DNA of 43,571 nt from the NCBI GenBank assembly GCA_041648755.1, contig JBAZOJ010000005.1, forward strand, positions 1 to 43,571, in the 5' to 3' direction. Positions 8,530 to 17,181 of the stretch are shown piece by piece (position 1 is the stretch's first letter; each line of letters opens with the position of its first letter). The stretch comes from JBAZOJ01 sp041648755 (GTDB lineage Bacteria > Planctomycetota > B143-G9). The position numbers were made by a program, and so were the translations under genes. The notes under the pieces were generated by a model. It was given only the letters and a program-made list of their open reading frames with translations, ran no database searches and was not told where the DNA came from.

Positions 8530-8982
8530 ATGGATAAGCTCGACAGTCTTTTCCGCATGCAGGCGGAGTTGAACGAAAAGACCTTCGCGAAGAATGACCT
8601 GTGCAACCCCGGGACAGGCAGGCCGCTGACCATGGCGGACTTCCGTTGCGCCGTGGAGGCGGGCCAATTCGAAAAGGGCGGCATTGTGGATTTATGGCTG
8701 CAGAACTACGCGCGCGCGTTGGCGCAGGAGACCTGCGAGCTTGTTGACAGCACGCCGTGGAAGTGGTGGAGCAAGGACCGCACCGTTGATATCCAGAACG
8801 CGAGAGTGGAGATCGTTGATGCTCTTCATTTCTGGCTCTCACTTGCCATGGTCGCCGGAATGGACGCGGACGACGTGCACAGGTTGTATACTCTGAAGAA
8901 CAAGGTCAACCATGACCGACAGGATTCCGGCGCCTATAGCAGGGATGGCAAGGACGAAAAGGACAACGAGAAGGTAAAGTGA
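8530..8982 (+). CDS. Dimeric all-alpha dUTP diphosphatase (dUTPase_2 type)
   Basis: Hydrolyses dUTP to dUMP and pyrophosphate, keeping uracil out of DNA and feeding dTMP synthesis. The all-alpha NTP pyrophosphatase signature is intact: E67-x2-E70 (ETCELVD) and E94-x2-D97 (EIVD) provide the metal-binding carboxylates. The family-typical YTLKNKVNHDRQDSGAYS segment lies at 120-137, and WKWWSKD sits between the acidic motifs. I prefer the ATG at 8530 because GGAAG lies 9 nt before it; the ATG at 8521 abuts that site and a start at 8461 has none. The product is 150 aa, a little short, with a charged Lys/Asp/Glu tail. This fold is frequent in phages and in bacteria lacking trimeric Dut. It overlaps the next gene by 4 nt. 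Confidence 0.88.
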   Translation: MDKLDSLFRMQAELNEKTFAKNDLCNPGTGRPLTMADFRCAVEAGQFEKGGIVDLWLQNYARALAQETCELVDSTPWKWWSKDRTVDIQNARVEIVDALHFWLSLAMVAGMDADDVHRLYTLKNKVNHDRQDSGAYSRDGKDEKDNEKVK

Positions 8983-9914
8983 AGCGGGTACTGTTTGCGT
9001 TTCTTCTTCTGGCACTGGCTGGGGTTGCATATGCAGCCTTCATGCTTGTTTCAGGTGGCGGGGTGGTCTTTCCCGTTCCCTCCGCTTCCCCCGGCGCATC
9101 ACCGCTGACTGACAGAAGTACTGCCGCTGTCTCCCTTCCTCCCCTTGGGCTCGACGATGTTGCGGCCACCAGGGCGAACATCAATCAGGCGGTTGCGCTT
9201 GGCAAACCAGCCATTGAGGCGCTGAAAGGTCTTGCGCAAAGAGGGAGTTCGGCGGAGAAGGTCGATGCTCTCGATGCACTTGTGCAGATAAGCCCTGCGG
9301 ACGCTTCCGACATTGCGGTAGGTCTACTCGACAACCCGGACAGCAGCGTGGTGATTGCGGCCCTGAAGGTCGAGGCGCGCTCGGGCGACGTGCGGCTTGG
9401 GCAGAAGATCGATGATCTTGTGAAGCACGCGGATCCCGTGGTGCGCACAGCCGCCTTGTATGCGGCAGCCTTTGCATTGCAGGAGCGATCCTTGAAGTAC
9501 TTGATTGACGCTCTGACTGACTCGGATGCGGTTGTAAGAGCACAGGCTTCCACAGCTATTGACGCGGTTTCACTACAGAGCTTTGGGTTTCCGCACTCAG
9601 GATACCCGTCTCAGCAGGATGAGATCCGCAAGAAGATAGCAGCATGGTTTTTTGAGTCGGGATCGAAGACACGCTTCGATTGGCTGAAAGCGCGGGCATC
9701 CCGTTCTCTTGATGACCTTGTGTCAACGGATCTGTTCGTTCGGTACGATGCAGCGTCTTTTCTTGCAGCATATCTTGGCGAGAATGACTATAATCCTTGG
9801 GACGAGCCGGACAAGTCGTCCACGCAAGTCGAGACGCTCCGGCGTCGCTGGAGCGAGTACGAGCCTCTGTTCAAGGCCAAAGTTCCGTTAGTGCTGACCC
9901 TGGCAATTGAATGA
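8979..9914 (+). CDS. Membrane-anchored HEAT-repeat protein
   Basis: Starts at a GTG that overlaps the dUTPase stop (GTGA), implying translational coupling. Residues about 4-28 form a signal-anchor (VLFAFLLLALAGVAYAAFML), followed by a Ser/Pro-rich linker. Residues about 60-195 contain HEAT-like helical pairs recognisable from the ALKVEARSGD, VVRTAALYAAAFAL and DSDAVVRAQASTAIDAV segments (LxDxDxxVRxxAxxAL pattern). Such repeats are protein-binding scaffolds. The C-terminal 100 residues have no recognised motif. It is probably an extracytoplasmic scaffold. Its coupling to the FGE-like gene downstream suggests the two act together, while the link to dUTPase may be only transcriptional. Confidence 0.8.
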   Translation: MKRVLFAFLLLALAGVAYAAFMLVSGGGVVFPVPSASPGASPLTDRSTAAVSLPPLGLDDVAATRANINQAVALGKPAIEALKGLAQRGSSAEKVDALDALVQISPADASDIAVGLLDNPDSSVVIAALKVEARSGDVRLGQKIDDLVKHADPVVRTAALYAAAFALQERSLKYLIDALTDSDAVVRAQASTAIDAVSLQSFGFPHSGYPSQQDEIRKKIAAWFFESGSKTRFDWLKARASRSLDDLVSTDLFVRYDAASFLAAYLGENDYNPWDEPDKSSTQVETLRRRWSEYEPLFKAKVPLVLTLAIE

Positions 9915-10594
9915 AACAAGCGTTCAGGATCGTCATCATCCTTGCAGTGGTATTCGGCGCATGGTCGTTGAGCGTACGACTGCGCTTTTCTCCATTCTCT
10001 CCTTCCACCAACCCGATGCGCTCCATGCCGATGCCTTCTTTTCGTCCGCTATCGCCCTATCCGGAGATTACGACTATCCCGACAGACGCTCCGAGACCCA
10101 CGGTCAACCCGACCCTTGAGTGCCCCCCGGGGATGGCAAAGATTGACAACTTCTGCATAGACCAGTACGAGTTTCCCAACCAGAAGGGCGTCCTGCCCAG
10201 GAATTATGTCAACTGGTATACCGCCCAGGCTGAATGTACTAAGCTCGGGAAGAGATTGTGCACGGAGTTCGAGTGGGTCCGGGCCTGCGACGGAGACCCC
10301 AAGGGAGGGGCGCTGCGGAGATACTCCTACGGAGACGTCTTTATTGAGAACAACTGCAATGTGCAGAATACCGTGCCGGTGGTGTCAGGCAACTACCCCA
10401 ACTGCCGTAGCGCGTGGGGTGTCTACGATATGGTCGGGAACGTCTATGAGTGGGTTGTCCCTGCTGAAGGCAGTCGGCTTTACACCATTGGCGGAGCATT
10501 TGGCGAAGGCAGAGGTGCCACCTGTTACAAGGCGGGCTCCGGCTACCAGCCCCAGTACTACCAGATTCACATCGGATTTCGCTGCTGTAAATAG
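9911..10594 (+). CDS. Membrane-anchored FGE-sulfatase (SUMF1-like) domain protein, probably non-catalytic
   Basis: ATG overlaps the HEAT-gene stop (ATGA). An N-terminal anchor (about residues 5-22) and a Pro/Thr-rich linker precede a formylglycine-generating-enzyme-like fold. Motifs are CPPGMAKIDNFCIDQYE, PVNYVNWY-like PRNYVNWYTAQAEC, LGKRLCTEFEWVRAC, GVYDMVGNVYEWV and a final GFRCC. These are the standard landmarks of the family, in which KRLPTEAEWE and GNVxEW are conserved. In true FGE a Cys pair near the C-terminus binds copper and converts the sulfatase Cys. Here only GATCYKAG is present at that position, while other cysteines look suited to disulfides. I infer a binding or structural domain, as in many bacterial proteins of this fold. 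Its stop lies 3 bp from the convergent arnD stop. Confidence 0.85.
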   Translation: MKQAFRIVIILAVVFGAWSLSVRLRFSPFSPSTNPMRSMPMPSFRPLSPYPEITTIPTDAPRPTVNPTLECPPGMAKIDNFCIDQYEFPNQKGVLPRNYVNWYTAQAECTKLGKRLCTEFEWVRACDGDPKGGALRRYSYGDVFIENNCNVQNTVPVVSGNYPNCRSAWGVYDMVGNVYEWVVPAEGSRLYTIGGAFGEGRGATCYKAGSGYQPQYYQIHIGFRCCK

Positions 10595-10597
10595 GAG

Positions 10598-11464
10598 TCA
10601 GACCGCGCAGGGCTCGGACCTGCCGCGCAGAAGTCGCATCTCGTGACGACGCTCTTTCAGCCCGGTCTTGCCGATTCTTGCCGCCATTTCCCCCGTCGTG
10701 ACAAACTTATAGCCCTCGTTCATCAGTGGCAGCAGCAGTTTCTCCCGCATCTGCACTTTCCACGGGCCCCCTTCGACCTCAGCGTGCAAGGTCAGGACTC
10801 CGCCGCCTGCGGCACGAGCAGCGGCAGCGACCTCTTCCATGCCGCCAACTTCCTCTGTGCAGGGGATATTACCGGGGATCTCGGGAAGTCCTGTGGGGGC
10901 GAGAAGAAACGGTTCGACTGCACGAGTGCAACTTAGATAGCGGAAACCGCGTCTGGAGACTTCCTCCAAAGCAATTGCATCAATCATCCATGCAGGCGCT
11001 GCAAATGCCTGTGGGCGGTTGTGAGTGGCATTGGCGTGAGCCGAGATCGCTCTGTTGAACCAATCCGCTATCCACTCCTTCGATCTGCGGGACAGAGTGT
11101 CCTGCCAGAGTCGATGGTCCCAGGCGTGGAGTTCGACTTCCGAGCCCTGGGAAATTATCTCGCGCACGATATCGGGTCTGGCGGAGCCGATCATCCTTGC
11201 CGGAAGGAGGACGCCGGAGACTGCAGTGCGCCAGCCATATGTTCTTGTTGCCCGGGTGCGCAGCATTTTCAGAAAGAACCTGGGGGAAGTGAACAGCTTG
11301 AGCAGGGCGCGACCCGAATTGTCGGGGCCCCAACTCATGAAGAAACTTGCACGCAAGCCCAGAGCGCTGAAGTCATCGAGCAGAGAGGGTACGCCGTTGT
11401 TCAATCCTTCGCGCGTGTCGATGTCAACTTTCAGGGCGAATACGCGCTCCGGCCAGATTCTCAT
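10598..11464 (-). CDS. arnD: ArnD, 4-deoxy-4-formamido-L-arabinose-phosphoundecaprenol deformylase
   Basis: Polysaccharide-deacetylase-fold enzyme that removes the formyl group from undecaprenyl-phosphate Ara4FN after ArnC action. The N-terminal ALKVDIDT places the catalytic and metal aspartates at residues 14-16. VELHAWDHRLWQD is the family motif with metal-binding His residues, and FAAPAW and GGVLTLHAEVEGG match the later catalytic motifs of ArnD. The length of 288 aa is normal for ArnD. The start ATG overlaps the stop of the decarboxylase gene upstream (ATGA). It is the last gene of the arn operon and ends 3 bp from the convergent FGE-like gene, leaving no room for a terminator between them. 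Confidence 0.92.
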   Translation of the reverse strand: MRIWPERVFALKVDIDTREGLNNGVPSLLDDFSALGLRASFFMSWGPDNSGRALLKLFTSPRFFLKMLRTRATRTYGWRTAVSGVLLPARMIGSARPDIVREIISQGSEVELHAWDHRLWQDTLSRRSKEWIADWFNRAISAHANATHNRPQAFAAPAWMIDAIALEEVSRRGFRYLSCTRAVEPFLLAPTGLPEIPGNIPCTEEVGGMEEVAAAARAAGGGVLTLHAEVEGGPWKVQMREKLLLPLMNEGYKFVTTGEMAARIGKTGLKERRHEMRLLRGRSEPCAV

Positions 11465-12495
11465 GTTCTCGATTCTGCCTCCTCAAGGAATGCGTCCAGC
11501 GAGTACTTCAATGCTTCACGCAGAGGAATTCTTGGCTCCCAGCCGAGCAGGTCGCGGGCCTTGGAAATGTCAGGTGTCCGCGTAAGTATGTCCTGGTAGC
11601 CGGAACCGTAGAACTCCTCGGAACGCGCCTCCACGATAGTGGAATATTTCGCGTCCTTTTTGTGAGCCGGATGCTGCTTGAACATTTCAAGTAGAATGGA
11701 CGCCAAGTCCTTGATCGAGCAATCGTTGGACGGATTGCCGATATTGAGAATCTGTCCGTTACAGCGGTCATTCTTGTCTTCAAGGATGGCAAGGAGAGCA
11801 TCCGTGCCATCGCGAATATCGGTGAACGAGCGCCGCTGAAGGCCCCCGTCAACAAGATAGATCGGCTTGGCGTCGAGGAGGCTGGCGATGAACTGTGTGA
11901 CGACCCGGGAACTGCCTTCTTTCGCGGCCTCAAGCGAGTCAAGTCGCGGGCCAATCCAGTTGAAAGGCCTGAAGAGGGTGAATCGCAACCCTTTGTGTTT
12001 TCCATAAGCCCAGATGACTCGGTCGAGGAGTTGCTTGGCGCTCGAATAGATCCAGCGTTCCTTGCAGATGGGCCCGGTTACGAGAACGCTTTCATCCTCC
12101 TTGAAGCGCTCCTCAGGGCACATTCCATAGACTTCGGAGGTCGAGGGAAAGACGATCCGCCGCCTATGGTGAGCGCAGCGACGGACGATATTGAGGTTTG
12201 CCTCGAAATCGAGCTCAAAGACATCGAGAGGGCGCTCAACGTAGGTTTTCGGCGTGGCGATGGCGACGAGAGGAAGCACGATGTCGCACTTCTTTATGTG
12301 GTACTCGATCCACTCACGATTGATGGTGATATCGCCCTCGACGAAGTGGAAGCGGGGCGCGTCGAGGAACTTCTCGATCCTTTCCACGCCGAGGTCCATT
12401 CCGAAGACCTCCCAATCTGTGCGGTCGAGAATGGCACGCGATAGATGATGACCGATGAATCCGTTGACTCCGAGGATGAGAATCCGCTTGGTCAT
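11461..12495 (-). CDS. arnA: UDP-glucuronate C4-oxidative decarboxylase (ArnA C-terminal domain as a separate protein)
   Basis: NAD-dependent short-chain dehydrogenase that oxidises and decarboxylates UDP-GlcA to UDP-Ara4O (UDP-4-keto-pentose). The 344-aa protein starts at 12495, where GGAGAG lies 6 nt upstream; the longer frame runs backwards through the formyltransferase gene and is not used. It shows GVNGFIG (9-15) for NAD, the catalytic PSTSEVYG with S120-E121, and Y150-x3-K154 (WIYSSAKQ). The SE pair is diagnostic of ArnA-type decarboxylases rather than epimerases. In Enterobacteria this domain is fused behind the formyltransferase; here the two are separate genes overlapping by 4 nt (ATGA), so a 1:1 ratio is probably kept by coupling. 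Confidence 0.92.
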   Translation of the reverse strand: MTKRILILGVNGFIGHHLSRAILDRTDWEVFGMDLGVERIEKFLDAPRFHFVEGDITINREWIEYHIKKCDIVLPLVAIATPKTYVERPLDVFELDFEANLNIVRRCAHHRRRIVFPSTSEVYGMCPEERFKEDESVLVTGPICKERWIYSSAKQLLDRVIWAYGKHKGLRFTLFRPFNWIGPRLDSLEAAKEGSSRVVTQFIASLLDAKPIYLVDGGLQRRSFTDIRDGTDALLAILEDKNDRCNGQILNIGNPSNDCSIKDLASILLEMFKQHPAHKKDAKYSTIVEARSEEFYGSGYQDILTRTPDISKARDLLGWEPRIPLREALKYSLDAFLEEAESRT

Positions 12496-13415
12496 TGTAG
12501 TCTCTCCATTCCGTGACGGATAAGGAAGTCGGGGATCTCGACTCCCGATGCAGTTTCTTCTTTGAAGGATACTTCCTGAAGCTCCAAGCCACCTTCGCCG
12601 CATGACACCACGGCCAGACGCCCCTTCGAGCGCCAGGAGCCCGGTGTGCCATAGACTCCGGCGAGAGGGCGGGCCCACCAAAGGAAGAACTTTTGACCAT
12701 CGGGAAGAAGGGCGAACGCTCCCGGCCAAGGCCTGGTGACGGCGCGAATCAAGTTGAAGACCTTTGCGGCTGGCAGAGCCCAGTCAATTCGCCCGTCTTC
12801 GGGAGTGCGTCTGCCGAAACAGGATCCGTTTGAGATGTCCTGTGGAACCAACTGTGCTGTACCTGCGGCGAGAGCGGGGAGTACTTCGTCAAGCAAAGTG
12901 GCCGCTTTTACCTCAAGTTTGCGGTACAGCTTCAGCGCAGTGTCGTCGGGGGCGATAGGCACTCGTGCCTGCGCGGCGATTTCGCCAGCGTCGGCCCGCC
13001 GGGTCATGCGGTGAAGGGTAAGACCGGTTTCGGTTTCGCCATTGACCAGCACCCAGTTGATGGGTGCCCGGCCCCGGTAGCGGGGGAGAAGCGAAGGATG
13101 CAGGTTGTAGGCTCCTCTAAGCGCGGCCAGCAGCAGATCACCGGGCAGAAGGCATCGGTAGAATGCGCTGAAAATGAAATCGGGTTTGCGCGCCGAGGCG
13201 AGCTGAGCGATATTCGAAGGCACACCCTCGCTGACGATAAGGGGCACCCCATTAGCGGCAGCCCATTCGGCAGGAGTTGCGTACCATTTCTTCTCAGAAG
13301 GGTCATCAGGATGGGTGACGACAAGTTGTATGTGATACCCGCACCGGGCGAGGGCCTCGAGTGTTACCACCCCAATCTGTGAATATCCGAAGAAAATGCA
13401 GGAGGGTCCTGGCAT
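12492..13415 (-). CDS. arnA: UDP-Ara4N formyltransferase (ArnA N-terminal domain as a separate protein)
   Basis: Transfers formyl from 10-formyl-tetrahydrofolate to UDP-Ara4N. The 307-aa product contains the formyltransferase signature N104-L-H106-PSLLPRYRG and D142 in RRADAGEI, equivalent to the Asn/His/Asp triad of E. coli ArnA. A methionyl-tRNA formyltransferase-like C-terminal subdomain follows (RTPEDGRIDW..., IRAVTRPWPGAF). Start ATG at 13415 overlaps the arnC stop as TGATG. Being within the arn operon and next to the decarboxylase separates it from fmt. The split from the decarboxylase is clear: the stop codon is inside the ATGA that begins the next gene. Confidence 0.9.
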   Translation of the reverse strand: MPGPSCIFFGYSQIGVVTLEALARCGYHIQLVVTHPDDPSEKKWYATPAEWAAANGVPLIVSEGVPSNIAQLASARKPDFIFSAFYRCLLPGDLLLAALRGAYNLHPSLLPRYRGRAPINWVLVNGETETGLTLHRMTRRADAGEIAAQARVPIAPDDTALKLYRKLEVKAATLLDEVLPALAAGTAQLVPQDISNGSCFGRRTPEDGRIDWALPAAKVFNLIRAVTRPWPGAFALLPDGQKFFLWWARPLAGVYGTPGSWRSKGRLAVVSCGEGGLELQEVSFKEETASGVEIPDFLIRHGMERLQ

Positions 13416-14359
13416 CACTTGCCTCGAAAGACCTCTCGGATGACGTAAGATGGACGCTTCCGAACTTCCCTGTAGATGCGCGATATGTACTGCCCGAGCA
13501 AGCCCAACGCAAAGAACTGCGAACCGATGAAGAAGAACAACAAGGAGAAAAGGGTAAACACGCCTTCTGCTGCCCATTGATCGCCGAGGATCAGTCGCCC
13601 GAACATCAGCACGCCGGCAAGCATGATTCCTGCGAAGGCCAGGAACACGCCGACATAGAACATCACCTTGAGCGGGGCATCCGAGAAGGAAGTAAGAAGA
13701 TCGAAGTAGAGGTCGAGCAGCTTTTTCAGGGAGTAATTGGACTTCCCGGCCGCGCGCTCTTCGTGAGAGGTCGGTATCTCGCCAACGCGTTTGCTGTAAA
13801 GCGTCGCCAGCGCTGGTATGTAAGTTGAGTGCTCGGGATGGTCGAGCATCCTCTGGATGACAGGCCTGCGAAATGCTCTGAGCATCGAGCCCCAGTCGGT
13901 CAGATTCGTCTTTGTCATCTTCTGCGCCATCCGCGCTACGATCGATGATGCGAGTTTTCTGAATAGAGAGTCCTGCCGCGACACGCGTATCGAGCCGCAG
14001 ACCTCCCAGTTATTCACTCGCAGAGCCTCAATCAAACGGGGGATTTCCTCCGGTGGATTCTGTAAATCCGCATCGATCGTTACAACGATGTCACCCTTGG
14101 CCTGCGACATTCCGGCGAACACGGCGGGATGCTGGCCACTGTTATGCGCCAATTCGACCACGACTGCCTTGCCTCCTGACTCAGACGCAATCAGCCTTAG
14201 CATCTCAAGGCTGCGATCAAAGCTACCGTCATCAACGAAGATCGTCTCCCATTCGCACCCCATCTTGTTCATGACCTCGGAGATGCGCGACCAGAGCTGT
14301 GGGATATTGGCCTCTTCGTTATAGACGGGGATTACCACCGAAACTGATTCCTGGCTCAT
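13415..14359 (-). CDS. arnC: ArnC, undecaprenyl-phosphate 4-deoxy-4-formamido-L-arabinose transferase
   Basis: GT2-family glycosyltransferase that loads Ara4FN from UDP onto undecaprenyl phosphate at the inner membrane. Start at 14359 is supported by AGGAAACC immediately before the ATG and by the 4-nt overlap with arnB (ATGA). The N-terminal catalytic domain shows VVIPVYNEE, FVDDGSFD and the DADLQNPPEEI metal site. Two C-terminal transmembrane helices (VMFYVGVFLAFAGIMLAGVLMF and VFTLFSLLFFFIGSQFFALGLLG) end in GQYISRIYREVRKRPSYVIRE, as in ArnC and dolichol-phosphate mannose synthase relatives. The length of 314 aa is usual. Function assigned mainly from operon context, since several GT2 relatives share these motifs. 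Confidence 0.9.
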   Translation of the reverse strand: MSQESVSVVIPVYNEEANIPQLWSRISEVMNKMGCEWETIFVDDGSFDRSLEMLRLIASESGGKAVVVELAHNSGQHPAVFAGMSQAKGDIVVTIDADLQNPPEEIPRLIEALRVNNWEVCGSIRVSRQDSLFRKLASSIVARMAQKMTKTNLTDWGSMLRAFRRPVIQRMLDHPEHSTYIPALATLYSKRVGEIPTSHEERAAGKSNYSLKKLLDLYFDLLTSFSDAPLKVMFYVGVFLAFAGIMLAGVLMFGRLILGDQWAAEGVFTLFSLLFFFIGSQFFALGLLGQYISRIYREVRKRPSYVIREVFRGK

Positions 14360-15498
14360 GGTTTCCTGAGAACCTCCTTCACTGCCCCGCAAACGTAGTG
14401 TGCGTCTTCGTCGGTCATATCCGGGAACATCGGGAGAGAAAGAACACGCGAGCCAGCCAATTGGGCTCCCGGCAGCGAGACTGCGCCGTATTTCGCACGG
14501 TAGTATGCCAGCCCGTGAAGTGGCGGGAAGTGCAAAGCGACGCTGACATTCCAGTCGTCCCTCAGAGCTCGGCTGAATCCCTCACGATCCTTCACCTGGA
14601 CCACCTCCAGATGATAGGAGGGGACATGGTCGTAGGACGGCGGAGTTTGAAGTGCGAGGCCGGAGACGCCAGCGAGTGTGGATCGGTAAATGGTGTCGAT
14701 TTCGCGTCTGCGCGCATTCATTGCGGCAAGTTTGGCCATCTGCACGAGGCCGATGGCCGATTGAATGTCTGTGAAATTCTGCTTGAGGCCGGGACCCAGA
14801 ACATCGTATCCAGGCGACGAACGGTCGCCGTAACGCTGCCAGGCATCTTTCTCGATTCCGTGGAAGCGCAGAAGTTTCATTCGTGCGGCGAGTTCGCCAT
14901 CACTCGTGGTTATCATCCCGCCTTCGCCGGTCGTGATGTTCTTAATGGGGTGAAAAGACCAGAAGGCTGTATTGCCATGGGAACCGATGGGACGCCCCTT
15001 GTAGGAGGTCCCGACACAATGAGCTGCATCTTCGATCAGAACTGCCTTGGATTTGCGCATTACCCGCGCATATCCGTCCAAGTCAACAGGGAAACCTGCG
15101 AAATGAACCGCGATCACAGCTTTCGTATGAGGAGTGAGGACTGCAGCTATGTGCTCCGGGTCTGAGTTGAGCGTTTTTGGATTCACGTCCGCAAACACGG
15201 GCATGGCTCCGAGCAACTCGACGATATTGGCATCGCAGGCGAAGGTCAGCGAAGGCATTACAACCTCATCGCCGCGATGCACGCCAAGTGCGAGCAGAAG
15301 TAGATGCAGGCCCGCCGTTGCAGAGGTCACAGAGAGGGCATACTCCGTTCCGGCGAATTTGGCGAAAGTACGCTCGAACTCGGCAGTACGAGGCCCCGAG
15401 GTTATCCAGCCGGACCGAAGAACATCGGCAACGGCAGCAATTTCGTCTTCGCCGATGCACGGCCTGCTGAACGGCAGAATTGTCGGTCTCTTTTCCAT
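14356..15498 (-). CDS. arnB: ArnB, UDP-4-amino-4-deoxy-L-arabinose aminotransferase
   Basis: PLP-dependent DegT/DnrJ/EryC1-family enzyme converting UDP-Ara4O to UDP-Ara4N with glutamate as donor. Landmarks are RSGWITSGPRTAEFE near the N-terminus, VTSATAGLHLLLLALG, VIEDAAH-like LIEDAAHCVGTSYKGRPIGS, and the PLP lysine K186 in WSFHPIKNITTGEGGM, which matches the ArnB active-site segment very closely. The length of 380 aa is normal. It lies 30 bp downstream of arnT and overlaps arnC by 4 nt. Confidence 0.95.
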   Translation of the reverse strand: MEKRPTILPFSRPCIGEDEIAAVADVLRSGWITSGPRTAEFERTFAKFAGTEYALSVTSATAGLHLLLLALGVHRGDEVVMPSLTFACDANIVELLGAMPVFADVNPKTLNSDPEHIAAVLTPHTKAVIAVHFAGFPVDLDGYARVMRKSKAVLIEDAAHCVGTSYKGRPIGSHGNTAFWSFHPIKNITTGEGGMITTSDGELAARMKLLRFHGIEKDAWQRYGDRSSPGYDVLGPGLKQNFTDIQSAIGLVQMAKLAAMNARRREIDTIYRSTLAGVSGLALQTPPSYDHVPSYHLEVVQVKDREGFSRALRDDWNVSVALHFPPLHGLAYYRAKYGAVSLPGAQLAGSRVLSLPMFPDMTDEDAHYVCGAVKEVLRKP

Positions 15499-15528
15499 TG
15501 CCCTATTCTACCTCAGATTGCATTGTTT

Positions 15529-17175
15529 TCATTCCGACCGCGGAACAGACGGCCCGCGGTTCAGCAGCGCTATGTACCGTGCGTTCCTTCCAAGCAACCT
15601 TCCGGCTCCGAAGGATGCTTCGAACTCTTCCTGCCGCTCGACCTTCATAATCGCCAGCACCCGCTGCGCAGATTTCCACAACAGCCCGAATTCCTCACGC
15701 GTAGCGTAGACGCGCTTTTTCTCCTCCTCGGGCAATTTGCCGATACCAAACTCCAGTTCGCCCGGAGTATCCACAATCAGGAACCGTCTGCCGGTCAGAA
15801 AAGTCAGGCCCTGAAGTTCGACATTGTAGCGCGCGATAACGGTGTCCTCCAATGGCCCGGAGGATATCCCGTTGATGATTTCTCCAATAGGCTCTGAGGA
15901 GCGGGTAGCGCGGAGGATGGGGGACATTGCGAAGCAAAAGACATCGAGAGCCAATGCGAGAAACAACGCGGTGGGGACGAGTGACTTTAGAAAGGAAGCC
16001 CGGCGAAGCGAAGCGAACCCGGCGGCACCGGCCAGGGCTGCTCCCGCGAAGAAGATGAAGCCGGAGGCAAGTTCCTCATAGGGCTTGCCGAATTTCGCAA
16101 CTTCCTCGGTCGGTCCCATGACCATTGCCGTGGCCACCGCGAAGCAGCCCAGCGCCCCAAGGACGCCGGAAATGAACCCGCCCTCTTCCGCTGACGCCAC
16201 GGCAGTACCCAAGACTATGCACAGCGCTGCCCAGCATGGGGTCAGGTAGGTAGGCAACTTCGACGAAGAGACCGAGAAGAAGACGAACACGAATCCAAAC
16301 CAGCACAATGCCAGCAGAAAGCCCCGATTGCGGAGCAACTCAAGGAACTTCTTCCGAAACAAGGGCACGAATGCCCCGAGCCACGGAATCACTCCTGCTG
16401 CAAGGATCGGAAGGAAGTAGTACAGAGGGCCGTCGCGTTTGTGGACAGTGGTCAGGAACCTCGCGAAATGCTCCTTGATGATGAAGAACTGGAGAGAGCC
16501 AGGGAGCTTGCACTCGACCGCGATGAGCCACGGCGCGACGATAACCACAAACAGCAGCAACGGGAGAAGAGAGAAAAGGCGGGTCCAAAGAAAGTACCGC
16601 CTTGTGGCGACTGAATAGACCAGCAGGGCGCCTCCGGCAAGTACACCGACTGCAAGGCCTTTCGACAGAAAGCCCAATGCTGCAGCAGCCCAGAAGCCGT
16701 AGAGGAACCGCTTTTCCTTGTGCTCGAGAAACAGATAGCCGCAGAGAACCGTCGCCGTGACGAAGAACCCGAACACTTCGTCGATAGTGTTTATGCGTGA
16801 CAGGCATAGGGAATACAGCGAAGACAAGTACAGAACCGTTGAGACTTCCGCAGCAAGAATCGAGATCTCGCGCCTGACAAAGTAGAAAATCAGAAGCGCG
16901 GTGAGAAAAGTGAGGAGCATGGGCCAGACTCTTCCAGCCCAGGGGTGTCGGCCGAACAGCGCAAGGGAAGATGCCGTGAGCCAATAGTGGAGCGGAGGCT
17001 TCTCAAGGTATGGGATACCGTTGATGGTCGGGAGCACGAAATCGCCGCTATCAAGCATTTCTGCCGGGATTGAGAGGTACCGCCCCTCGTCCGGCTCAAG
17101 CAATGGCAACGGCATGATTCCGACGATGTAGATCAGGGCGAAAGCCGCAAGCAGCATCGCAAAGGATCTGCGCAT
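15529..17175 (-). CDS. arnT: ArnT-like lipid A 4-amino-4-deoxy-L-arabinose transferase (GT39/GT83)
   Basis: Polytopic inner-membrane glycosyltransferase that moves Ara4N from the undecaprenyl carrier to lipid A phosphates on the periplasmic face. The 548-aa product shows the first-loop catalytic motif LEPDEGRY (D29-E30) and a following PYLEKPPLHYWL. A series of about 11-12 hydrophobic helices comes next, then a soluble C-terminal periplasmic domain. The ATG at 17175 is the natural N-terminus (MRRSFAMLLAAFALIYIVG); the upstream frame extension crosses the divergent gene. The TATAAT box ends only 6 nt before this ATG and no ribosome site exists, so the mRNA is probably leaderless. Related GT39 proteins act on other polyprenyl sugars, but position at the head of a complete arn set supports ArnT. 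Confidence 0.87.
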   Translation of the reverse strand: MRRSFAMLLAAFALIYIVGIMPLPLLEPDEGRYLSIPAEMLDSGDFVLPTINGIPYLEKPPLHYWLTASSLALFGRHPWAGRVWPMLLTFLTALLIFYFVRREISILAAEVSTVLYLSSLYSLCLSRINTIDEVFGFFVTATVLCGYLFLEHKEKRFLYGFWAAAALGFLSKGLAVGVLAGGALLVYSVATRRYFLWTRLFSLLPLLLFVVIVAPWLIAVECKLPGSLQFFIIKEHFARFLTTVHKRDGPLYYFLPILAAGVIPWLGAFVPLFRKKFLELLRNRGFLLALCWFGFVFVFFSVSSSKLPTYLTPCWAALCIVLGTAVASAEEGGFISGVLGALGCFAVATAMVMGPTEEVAKFGKPYEELASGFIFFAGAALAGAAGFASLRRASFLKSLVPTALFLALALDVFCFAMSPILRATRSSEPIGEIINGISSGPLEDTVIARYNVELQGLTFLTGRRFLIVDTPGELEFGIGKLPEEEKKRVYATREEFGLLWKSAQRVLAIMKVERQEEFEASFGAGRLLGRNARYIALLNRGPSVPRSE

Positions 17176-17181
17176 GACCCA

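Noticed and set aside
14299..15165. A 288-codon + strand frame opposite arnB/arnC
   Set aside because: arnB and arnC carry complete family motifs on the - strand; this frame has none and no ribosome site.
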